From Euryarchaeota archaeon UBA182 (GTDB taxonomy: Archaea > Thermoplasmatota > Poseidoniia > Poseidoniales > Thalassarchaeaceae), in NCBI GenBank assembly GCA_002495675.1, contig DAGH01000018.1, forward strand, positions 28,249-73,762: a stretch of DNA of 45,514 nucleotides, in the 5' to 3' direction. The notes beneath the pieces are model-generated. The model searched no databases and was not told the origin of the DNA. It worked only from the letters and a program-made list of their open reading frames with translations. The position numbers and the translations under genes were made by a program. Shown here one piece after another: positions 32,697-44,600 of this stretch. Within the stretch, counting starts at the first letter, position 1; each line of letters begins with the position of its first letter.

Positions 32697-35600
32697 ATGC
32701 AAACAGGCTCAGCCTTGTCGAAGAAAAAAACCACCCTGTGGAGTGCAAGAAGCTCGGAAGGGAAGGGTAAGGCTATTTTACTCTCGTTCTTGATGGTGAT
32801 GCTCGTACAATCAACATACTTTAGCAGCTACACGGCTCCGGAACTCACAGAATCACCAACACCCGCAGATGTCCACAATGGTAACCCCTACAGACATCTC
32901 AATGAGTCGATCTTCGAGGTCGGTCTGGGACACACTTGTGTCGTGGGCCACGATACCTCGGTCCTTGGATTCGGTGACCGCATGAAGTGCTGGGGCATCG
33001 GGGACATGGGCCAACTCGGCATTGGGAACACCCAGGACATGGGAGACGAGGCCGGAGAGATGGGGGAGGACCTACCCTTCGTTGACACTGGTGTGGATCT
33101 GAACATTACCGAAATCGCCCTTGGGGAGGGCCACACTTGCGCTCTCTTTGAGAATGGGTCGGCGAAATGCTGGGGTGAGACCACTCTGATAGGCATAGGC
33201 TACAACGATGTTGATGGGTTCGGTGACGGCTATCAGGAAACTGGCGATGTCCTTCCTTACCTCCCCCTACCGGCAGGCAGGACGATACTTGACATCGACG
33301 CCGGCCAGAGGCATACCTGCGCCATCCTCGACAACCAAGACATCACCTGCTGGGGGGCCAACAGCCATGGGCAGCTCGGCACGGGCAACACTTCGCTAAT
33401 CGGCGACTCGCCCGACGAGATCGGGGATGGACTTCCCATTATCGCCGCCAGCCACTCATCGGCCACATCACCTCCCGCCTCCCTCGCCCTGGGCTGGGAC
33501 CACACCTGCGTCCTGTTCGAGAACGGAACCGTGACCTGCTGGGGGTCCAATGCACACGGCCAGCTTGGGATCGAGTCAACGACCACCATCGGGGACCAGC
33601 CGGGCGATATGGGAGACAGCCTCCTCCAAGTCGCCCTCCCATCCGGTAGGACGGCGACCCAGGTCACAGCCGGTGATGGCTTCACCTGCGCACTCCTCGA
33701 CAACTCGGAGGTCGCTTGCTGGGGCAAGAACGACAAGGGGCAGATGGGGATAGGCACCACCTCGAACCAAGGCGACAGCGCCGGGGAGATGGGGGACTCA
33801 CTCACAACCGTCGATCTCAGCTACAACGCCCTATCCGTCGATGCGGGTATGGACCACGTCTGCGCGGTCGTTGATACCTCATCAGGGAGGGTCCAGTGCT
33901 GGGGCGGCAACCAAGCGGGTCAACTGGGCTATGGTGACACCCAGAACAGGGGTGACGGACTCAACGAGATGGGGTCTGCCCTCCAGAACGTGAACCTGGG
34001 GAATAATGGGATCCTTGCCGTGAGTGCGGGAGACCAGATGACCTGCGCCATCGATGCGAGCAAGAGGGTCCTGTGCTTCGGAATAAATGTCCGGGGTCAG
34101 CTCGGTGTGGGATCGACCCAATACATCGGCGACGACAGTCAGGACATGCCACCCTCCGAGACCCACATCGAGATTTGGGAATCGTTCGAAGGAAGCGGAT
34201 GCAGGGCCTACCTCTTCCCGCCGTTCCACCCAACGTTCTCAGGGTCGACGGTGGATGAGACATCAAACGACGTCGGCGATGACAACGACATGCAGCTCCT
34301 CTCAGATGGCTGTCCCGTGGTCTCATATGCAGATCAGGAAAACAACGACGTCAAGGTCGCGATCTTCGCAAATGGGCTCTGGACCGTCGAGACCCCGATC
34401 CCCGACACTACGTCCGTGCTCTCGACATCAGTGGCCGTCGACAACGACGACAGGGTCCACGTCATCGCAACGGATCCCTCCTACGACGCCTCCAGCCAGG
34501 ACATCGTGTTCTCGACCAAGGTCGCGGGACGATGGGTCTCGACTCAACTCCCCCAATCCGCAAATGCCAACCTCGTCGACATGCTTTGGACCCCCGATGG
34601 CCTCGTGGCCACCTGGTCCACTGGCTCCAAGGTCACCTCGATGGAGTGCCCGTCATCGTGTCACCAGGCCTCGCAGTGGTCCGAGGTCTTCGATCAGTCC
34701 TACTCCGGGGTCACCAACCTGGAGACAACGTATAACGAAATCACTGACTCGGTCCACGTAGCCTTCACGATCTCGACCATGTCAGGGGACGTACTGAGGT
34801 ACCTTACGACCACGGCGACCGGCGTCCAGACGGCGTTGGTGACCTCCGACTCATCCACCAGCACGACGGAGAGAGGAATCTCGTTGGACTCGGACTTCGA
34901 GGGGACTCTCTACCTCGCCTACGAAAATGGAAGCGGCCACGTCACCCTATCGACGTGCAACCCCTCCACCTCGTCTTGCGCGTCCGCATCATCCTGGACC
35001 AGCGAGGACACTGGCCTGTCAGGGTCGGACATCCACCTCAGCGTCGATCGCAGCAAGAACCCCCACATCGCAGCCAACGACGCTAGCTCCCTAGTGGTGT
35101 CCAGCAGGATGGACGGCTCATGGACCAACACCCAAGTCTTCAATTTCGAGTCCGACTGGACCTCCTTCGCCGTGGATCCGTATGGTCGGACGTGGGTCGC
35201 CGCCCATATCGGCGCCAGCGACGACCTGTGGGTTTTCGACGCCTGGGGTTTCGGTGGAAATGGGCTTGAGCTCGACACGGACCAAGACGGGTTTACGGGC
35301 TACGACGAGCACCAGTGTGGGACAGACCCTACCGACCCCTCGTCAGTTCCCGCGGACTTTGACATGGATGGGAGATGCGATCAGATAGACGACCTCGTCG
35401 ACCTCCCTGCCGTCGGAGAATCTTCCATCCTTGCCATGGGAGACTCGTTCGGCTGCGCGATCACGACCAGCGACGAGGTCGTCTGCTGGGGCTTGAACGA
35501 CCAAGGCCAGCTCGGGAGGCCCACCACGGGCAACAACGCCCAGATTGCGGGCCAGGTCATCGGGCTGCCCACCAGCTTCCGGCCGATATCGGTCGATGCG

Positions 35601-38600
35601 GGCCACGATCACGCCTGTGCCGTTGGTGCAGACGGCGAGGTCTGGTGCTGGGGCAGGAACATTGAGGGACAGGTCGGAACCGGGTCGTCAACTACATCGG
35701 AGGGCCCCACGCAGGCCACGATGCCCGGGGGAACCCGTGCACTGTCTGTGTCTGCCGGAGACACCCATACCTGTGCTACCCTAACAAACGGCAGACTGGC
35801 ATGCTGGGGCACAGGATCATCAGGCCAGATCGGGCCTATGATCGGGATGCCAAACGGATTACATCAAGGCGACTTCCAATACCCATTCGAAGCGGACTCC
35901 CGGTTTGATTCCACCCGTGGCAATGTATTCTCCTCCACCAACCAAGGGGTACACTCGAGTACGTCAGGATTCTACATCAACACCCCCATTAACCAATTTG
36001 TGGGCTCGTTGCCATACACCGTCAGCTACGACTACTACGTTGGTGCCGAGAATTGCTGTGACAAACTCCACTTCGGACTTTCTGACGAGGGAAGCTCCTT
36101 GCAATCGCTGCAAGTTCACAGCAACAACCGAGCATGGAACACTCAAACCCACACGATAACGTCCCTGAGCGACATGCAACTCTCATGGTGGTTCTACAAG
36201 GATGCTAGTGCCAACAATTACGAGGACTCCGGGTTCGTTGACAACGTTGTAATCACGGACTCCAATGGAGCAGTGATGTTCTCTGAGGACTCCTGGATCC
36301 CCCAGAGTACCGCGGTCCAACCAAGCTACATCTCCATGCCAACCGAATCGAGGGTCATCGAGGAGGTCAGCGCCGGCACCCGTCACACATGCGCAGTCGA
36401 CTCCGCGAGGCAGGTGCTGTGTTGGGGCTACAATGGCGGCTCGACCACCATGACCCTCGGCAACCATGGCTATCTTGCCGGCAACTCCAGCGATCCTGTC
36501 TATGTGACGCTTCTGGGCTCTGGATCGGAGGTTCAAGAGACACCCGGCATCAGATCCATATCGGCTGGTGGTGACGTTACATGTGGAATCCTGGACACTG
36601 GGCTCGCCACAGTGTGTTGGGGCAAGGGCATGAACGGCGTGGAGCTCCTTGGGGCGTCCGACGCAGCCATTGGGGGTGCCTACACCGACACGGGCAGCCC
36701 CGGTGACAGGCACCTCTCGGTCTCAGTCGGGGAGCAACATGCCTGCTCTGTCGTCGAGTCATCCGTGTACTGCTGGGGTCGGGAGGACTCCGGCGAGCTT
36801 GGGGACGGGGGCCCCCAATCTTCTGACCCCCCGAGCCCGGTAGAGGCCCAGATAGGATACGGCACCCCCATGGAGGTCGTCGTCGGGATCGACGCCAGCT
36901 GCGTCGTCCTCAGGCCATCTCCCTCCAGCACGGACTCAAGGATAGGCTGCTGGGGAGAGTCCGCCTCGGGCCAGATGGGATCTGGGGCCCTCCCCGACCA
37001 GACATCAGGACCTGACTCCGAGGGTAGGCTTGTCGAGTTCTCTGTGGGGTCGCCCGTGAACGCCCCGCTCAAGACAGACGTGCTGAGGATGGGTCCATCC
37101 TCCCCATACATGGTCGCGGTCGGGCACGACCACACCTGCTTCATGTCGATGCTAGGCCTGGTCAAGTGCACAGGTTCCAATAGCTACGGACAACTTGGGC
37201 TAGGACACCCCACCAACCTCTATCCAGCTACGACCCGAGCGGACTGGGTCCAACTGGGAAGCAACAGGACCGCCACGATGATTGACGCTGGCGAACTCTA
37301 CACCTGCGCGCTGCTTGACGACGGCGTTGTGAAGTGCTGGGGGCACAATGGCTACGGACAACTTGGGCTTGGACACTACAACAACATGGGCGACCACCCG
37401 AACGAGATGGGCGACCAACTGCCGGCAGTGTCACTGGGCCAGCCGGCCATCGACCTGTCAGCCGGACGTAGACATGCCTGCGCAGTCCTTCAAGATGGGA
37501 CCCTGAAGTGCTGGGGGAACAACCAGTACGGCACACTCGGGCTGGGGTCCACCCAAAACAAGGTCATCCCCCAGACCGTGGACCTGGGTCCGGGGATGAA
37601 GGCACTCGACGTCGAGGCCGGCTACCTAAACACCTGCGTCATTATGACGACCGGTCAAGTGAAATGCTGGGGCTATGGGCAATATGGTTTATTCGGGCCA
37701 TCCTACGATTCCATAGGGGACAATAACGGCGAGACCGGCGAGAGCCTCCCATTCGTCGACCTTGGGACCTCTAGGCACGCCACATCCCTCTTCTTGGCCG
37801 AGACCAATGCGTGCGCCTCCATGAGCGACCTCACGACACTCTGCTGGGGAGATGACTACTACGGTTATCACGGCAATAACGGGGAGCGGAGCGTAGGCAA
37901 CGCCCTGGACTTGGATGGGGACGGGTTCTCTGACGAGATGGGCGATACCATGGTCGAGGTCCATTTGCGAAACAAGTCAATCACTAATACCCAAATTCTT
38001 GAACCGGCATCAAGTTACGATCCCATCGTCGATGTCCACGGCTACATGCACACGGGCTGTGGGATAACTGCCAGCGGGGACATATACTGCTGGGGCCGAG
38101 GAGATTACTACCAGCGAGGCGACGGATCCTCTACTTACCGGGTCTTTTGGGGCGTCCAAGTATTGGAGGCACCGCACAGCGCACTCACCATGTCGAGTGG
38201 CTACCTCAGGAGTTGTGCGATCACGACCTCATCAACGATCCTCTGTTGGGGATATGGGAATTACAGGGACTTCCAGCCCGGAACGTCGAGCATTGTCAGG
38301 CCGACCCCCGTGGACATAGACCTCCACTCCGGGGACGCCGACCTCGATGGCTGGCTTGACCTCTGGGACACGGACGACGACAACGATGGGTACCTCGATG
38401 AGTCGGATGACTTCCCATTCGATGCCTGTGCGCACCTTGACACCGATGGGGACGGTCGCCCCAACTTCCTCCTCGGCGGGTGCGTGTCGCCCCTAGTGGA
38501 AGACCTGGACGACGACGGAGACTCTTGGTCGGACCTGGACGAGGTCCTGTGTGGCACCGACCCCCTCGATGTACGGCGCACACCCGGCGATCCTGATGGG

Positions 38601-41600
38601 GACGGCCTTTGCAACGCACTTGACCTCGACGATGACGGCGACGGCTGGCCAGACGAGGACGAGTGGGCTTGCGAGACTAGGAACAACGCCCGGTACTTCC
38701 AGCCACACACCTCCTACGTCCACAGCAATGCGGATCTATACGGTGCGGCTCTGGGGTACCACTACGGCACCCTCCAGATGGTAAGGTACCAGAACTCCAT
38801 GCAGATCTACACCTTCGATCAGCCAACATTCTCGAACAGCCCCCTCAACCCGCGCAGTACCGACCCCGCCTGGGATAACAACTACTACCCAATCGCGCTA
38901 CAGCACGGCGACGAGATGTTCCTCGCGGGGGACGACGCCCTCCACAGGATCGACTTCGACGCGAACGGGGCCTTCACACCCGTGAAGCTCATTGAGAGGG
39001 GCGGTTATGGCGGATCTTCGTACTTCGCCTCAGCTGCCATATCCCATGATGGCACAGCATATCTTACTGACCAATACGCCATCAAAGTGCTCGACCTCGA
39101 GTCGGGCGCGGAAGGCACGATACCCCTACCCCTGCCCTCCACAAGCTGGGGTTACAGGATAGCGACGGACTCGTCCGGTGACCTCTGGTCCGCCTACTAC
39201 CTTGACACCGGCGACCCAGCCACCCGAGGCATGTACGCCTCACAGTGGAACCCCGACTCGTCCACATGGACGTCGACGCTGGCCTTCCCCACGAACATCA
39301 ACCCAAACGAATACCGCCAGGCACAGTATGCCATCGATCAATCCGACAACCACCACATCGCTATCATGGACTCCGGAGTGAAGCACTTCACGAACGCAGG
39401 GGGGTCATGGTCGATGACTCACCATGCCACTGGCACGGTGGACTCACGCAGTGCCGTGTCGATGGCCATCACAGACGCCAATGACGTCCACATTGCATGG
39501 TACGACTTCGCCGACAAGGACCTGATGCACTCGAGGGGCATTGGGGGAACCTGGTACACGAGCGCCGTTCACGACTTCGACAACGATGACAGCTATCCGA
39601 GGAGCATCGACATCACGCTCGATGACCAAGGCGACCCGAGGATCTACGCACTCGTGGACGACGCGACGGGAGACGCAGCAATGATCTACTACGGGTCCTT
39701 CGCCGACCCATCCCTAGACGCCTCGTCCGTGCCATCCGACAGCAACTCCGACGGCACGTGTGACGCGCTGTCGGCAGCGATACTGGACTATGGCGCTGAC
39801 ATAACGTTCGAAATGGGCTTCGAGTCCACCTTCACGCCCCTCTACGAGGGTCTCCTCCCCACCTCGATATCGATCACGCCCCCCCTACCCACAGGGCTCG
39901 ACATCGACCCGGTCACCGGTGCGATCCAAGGCACGCCGCTCTACCCCGACACCCAAGGCAGCACCCACACCATAACGACGACCTCCTCGAACGAGGTCTG
40001 GTTCGGGCAGATCGAGGTCAGGATCCTCGATGCCCCGCCCATGATCGCCGATAGACAATCAATACAGTCCTACAACGACCTCGAGGCGCGACGAGACGTC
40101 AGCGAGGTCGAGTATGACTCTGAGGGCAACAAATACCAGGCCGGCTACAGGTTCATGAGCAACTGTGGCTCAGTCGGGCAGATCACGAAGAGGGCCCCTG
40201 ATGGCACGACGCTCTGGTGCACGTCAATCGAAAGCATGGGACAGATCCCCGGGTCTAGCTACCATGCCTTCGTCCAGGGGATGAAGGTCTCCCCAGACGG
40301 CAGCCTTGTCGTATCGATCGTCAAGAACGGCGACCTCAAGGTGGGGATCGGCCACTTGACTGACTCTTCCCAAAACGTTCGGTACGAGACCTACGACTCG
40401 AACATGCAAAGCTTCGCCATCATGAAGCTCGACCCCCTCACTGGGGCCCCCATCTGGGTCCGGACCCAATCCGCCATCTCGGAGGGCGATTTTGCCGTTC
40501 CCGTTGATGGCATTCACCCAAGTTACCTCCGTTCCCACATACGCGACTCGATGTCGATCGATGGCAGCGGGGGGATCACTTTCTCCTACGTGATGTACGA
40601 CGACGACGGCCAAGAAAAGATGACGGAGTTCGCAGGATCCCGCCTCCCAACAGCCCCGCCATGCACGACTCACAATGGAGCCACTGAGAGCCATATCCGT
40701 GTCGGTGTCATCAGGCTCTCCCCCAGCGGGGACCTAGCATGGAACGTGGGGCTTGAGCCCTTGAATGGGACCAGCTGCTACCACTTCCACAGAAACACAT
40801 TCGGGCCCTACGGCTACTATGAGGATGGCCACACCCGAGCGGTCGTCACAGCCCACCCCGACGGCAGCGCCTCGGTCGCTGCCCCATTCCATTCCAACCT
40901 GTCGGTCGGCGGCGTGGTCGTCGAGCCTCGTGCCAGCCAGACCACTGGCCTTGCAATGGCTAGGATCTCGAGCAACGGGCAGGTGATGTGGGCCGACTCG
41001 GTCTCGAGCACCATCGATGGGGTGGATGCTATTCTAACCTCCAACAGCGGTCTATGGACGTCCTCAGACTTCTCGTCCTTGGTCTCCTATGACAACGGCG
41101 ACCTGGGCGCGATATTCACAGATAGGGCATGCACACCCGACTATCAGGAAACGGTGCCCGTTCTCGACTTCCTAGGCGAAGAGATCAGTCCGCAGGGGAA
41201 CTGCTGGCTCGCGGCAATCAGGGTCGACGCGACTGGCTCAGTCGTGTGGTCGAGGATCATCGAGGGCGCCGGACTGTATACGAACAGTGGAACGCTCCAC
41301 ACCGTCCTAGATGTGGACGAAACGATGAGATTGCTAGTCGAAAGGGAGCTATACACAACCAACCCCTCAGTCCTTGATGCCCATCCACACCTCGAGTTTG
41401 GGGCCCTGAGGATGATCCACATAGACAACCTCGGAAGAATCTCGGCGAGCTCAGCCTCGCACAGCGGACAATCGGGCCAAACGTACGTCGATGACCTCGA
41501 CGTCGATCCGAGCGGGGATACCGTTTGGATCGGCAGGACGCAATCCCAGAAGTGGGGAAGGCAGACCGCATCGACGACGCTCAGCGATGGCCAACAGACC

Positions 41601-44600
41601 TCGAGTGGCGGCTTCTTTAGGATGTTCAACCACATCAGCCACGATGCGTCTGACACCTTCTCTGGTAAGGGAGTCACCCTGAGGCCCGGATCCACCGGCT
41701 CCTACACCACCTGGTCCTTCACAGGGGACCTGCCGACCGGGCACTCGTTCTACTCAGACGGAAGAATCTCAGCATCAAACAGCGCCTCCGTAGGCGACAT
41801 CGAGGACCTGACGATCACCCAACAGGTCATCGTCGGCGGCAAGGCGTTCACCAAGTCCATCGACGTCCAGATCATCGTAGCGGACCAAGCCCCCGGTGCG
41901 ATGTACGACACCGTGGGCAAGAAAGGCTGGACGACCGGGTCCTATGCAGACGGGTCCCCGCACTACCCATTTGCGACCGACGCCTCATTGGATGGGGGCA
42001 GCGATGCCTTCGACCTGTGCAGCACCAACGTCGGCGCCCACAGCACCACTGCCAGCATCGAGCGTTCAGTGAGCGTTCCCATCGGCACTCAAGCCGACTT
42101 CCGTCTCGTCTGGGGCACCAATGCCATGTCCGGGGACGAGTTGGAGCTTTGGATCGATGGCGTCTACATCGCATCGAGGAACGGCGGCATGACCACGTCA
42201 ACCTACACCGTGACCGAAGGAGACCACACACTCGAGGTCAGGTACACGAAGAACTCGAACGGGGACTCCGGCAGGGACCAGGGCTGTGTCAGGGAGGCAT
42301 CTCTGTTCGCGAAGGGCACCAGCACAGAGCTCTTCGAGGGGGCCGTTTCCGTGTTCGACCCATCCCCCCTGGAGCTAACCAGGGGCATGCCGATGGAGGA
42401 CTTCGGACCCCTGAAGATAACCAACCAAGAGCTGCTGGAGGAGTTCATTGTGGAACCTGCACTGCCTCTTGCCCTCTCTATCGACCAAGCGACGGGCGTG
42501 GTGTCCGGGACGCCTGCCGTTAACACCCATGCGCCCTGGGACGACCTCGTCGCGCTCGCAGAGCCGTACGCCCTGAAGGCATGCAACGACTGGCACACGC
42601 AGTATCCCGGATACAAGCCGGTCTGCAGCACGACCGACGTAGAGATACGAATCGCCGAGCCCGAGCCCGACTTCGAATACGGTAGCACGAACGAGGTGGA
42701 GCTACCTAGGGACCTCTACGCAGAGGTGCTGCCGACCATCACCGGAGGGGACTCGTCCTCATGGCAGCTGGACGGCGACCTCCCATTCGACCTCTCGTTC
42801 AACCCCTTGACCGGGGCCATATTCGGAAACCCATACCTCATCACGGCACCGACCACGGTGACAGTGACGGCCGTCAACACCGGCGGCTCGAAGACGGTGG
42901 ACGTGACGCTATCGGTGGTGAGCGACGGCATAGGCGTCACCTTCCCGACACCCTCCATCCAATTGATACAAGGAAAGGAGATGCAGCCCTTCGCTGGCCA
43001 GACGGTCGGAGCACCCGTCCAGCTGTGGCTCATCTCACCGAACCTTCCCGATGGGCTCTCGTTCGGGGAGCTGAACGGAACCATCTGGGGGACACCAGAA
43101 ACCACGATGCCCATGACCCCGTACACCATCCAGGTCATCTCGGGTACCAACACGGACACCGCGACCCTCATGATCTCCGTCATCGTCGACACCGAGGGCG
43201 ACAGGGACCTCGATGGCTGGAAGGACGAGATCGAGGCCATCTGCAACACCGACCCAGTGCTCTTCGAGAGCCGGCCGTCGGACATCGACGGGGATGGTAT
43301 CTGCGACTTCCTGGACTCCGACACGGATGGCGACGGGGAGACCGACGAGCGGGAGGAGCGCTGCGGCAGCGACCCAACAGACCCCAATAGCCTGCCCCCC
43401 GATGCCAACGAGAACGGCTTCTGCGACGCAGAGGAGGAGGACAGGGACAATGACGGAATCCTCGACTTCCTCGACGCATTCCCAGATGACGCAGCAGCCA
43501 ACAGGGACACCGACGGGGACGGCATGCCAGACGAGCTCATCGGCTCCTCGACGAGCACCCCGCCCCTCATCGAGGACACCGATGACGACGGCGATGGATG
43601 GGAAGACCTCGACGAGATCCTGTGCGGATCCAACCCCAAGCGGGCCTCTGACAGGCCCGCGGACATGGACCTCGACATGATCTGCGACACGCAGGACGAC
43701 GACATCGACGGGGACGGCTGGCTCAACGAGGTCGAAAGCGGCATCTGCGGAGGGAACGCTCTGGATGCGGCCGTGACCCCGAGCGACATTGACGGCGACA
43801 TGGTATGCGACCAGATCGACTCGGACATCGACGGGGACGGCTGGTCGAACGAGGACGAAAACAAGACCGCTTGTGGGTCAACCAACATCTACGACCCGAA
43901 CGACACCCCGTCAGACGAGGATGGGGACGGGATCTGCGACGGCGAGGACGTCAGCCCCTCTGGAGTCGGCTTCAGCAGCATCATGGACTTCTGGTGGCTC
44001 TGTTGCATCCTCCTCCTGCTGATCCTCCTACTGGCCCTCACACCCCTCATCAGGAACAGGGACAGGACCGGACTATCGCACCTCGCAGGCCCCGAGCCCG
44101 AGAACACCACCTCTTCCCCCGGGTTCTTCGGGGGCAGCGGCACGCGTTCAGACCCCTTCGTGCTGAAACCCGCAGAGGGGATCCCAGCCGGTGGCAGCGC
44201 GTCCTCAGTGGAGACGATAACCGTGACCGGGATCGATCCAGACAACCTCGTACCCGTGAGCGACAAGGCCGAGGGCACGAACGGGTTCAGGTTCAACCTC
44301 AACAGCGATGAGCACCAGGAGAGCGACAACGACCTGCTGGTACCCGACTCGGGTGGCAAGGTGACGTTCGGGTTCGAGTTCCACGACCGGGTGGCTACAA
44401 GGGCAGGCGCGACCTACGAGGCTCGGTATCGAGTGGGTAGCGGCTCAGTCTACTTCCTATGGAAAGTCACCGTCGACCCAGAGCCCGGATACGCGGCGAC
44501 CGAGGAGGACATGGTCGCCATGCAGACGGAGCAGAGGAGGCTCGCAGAGGAGGCCGCAGCACGAAAGCAGGCTGAGAACGAGATCCTCCAAGCCAGGGCT

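Noticed and set aside
34087..34761. Plus-strand 224-codon frame, Thr/Ser/Arg/Pro-rich
   Set aside because: Another frame of the giant gene; the frame with RCC1 cores is continuous across it.
42716..43888. A 390-codon open frame on the minus strand, Ser/Pro-rich
   Set aside because: It lies opposite the Asp-repeat part of the giant gene. GAC and GAT codons there give Ser, Val and Ile on the other strand; it has no motif and no promoter.
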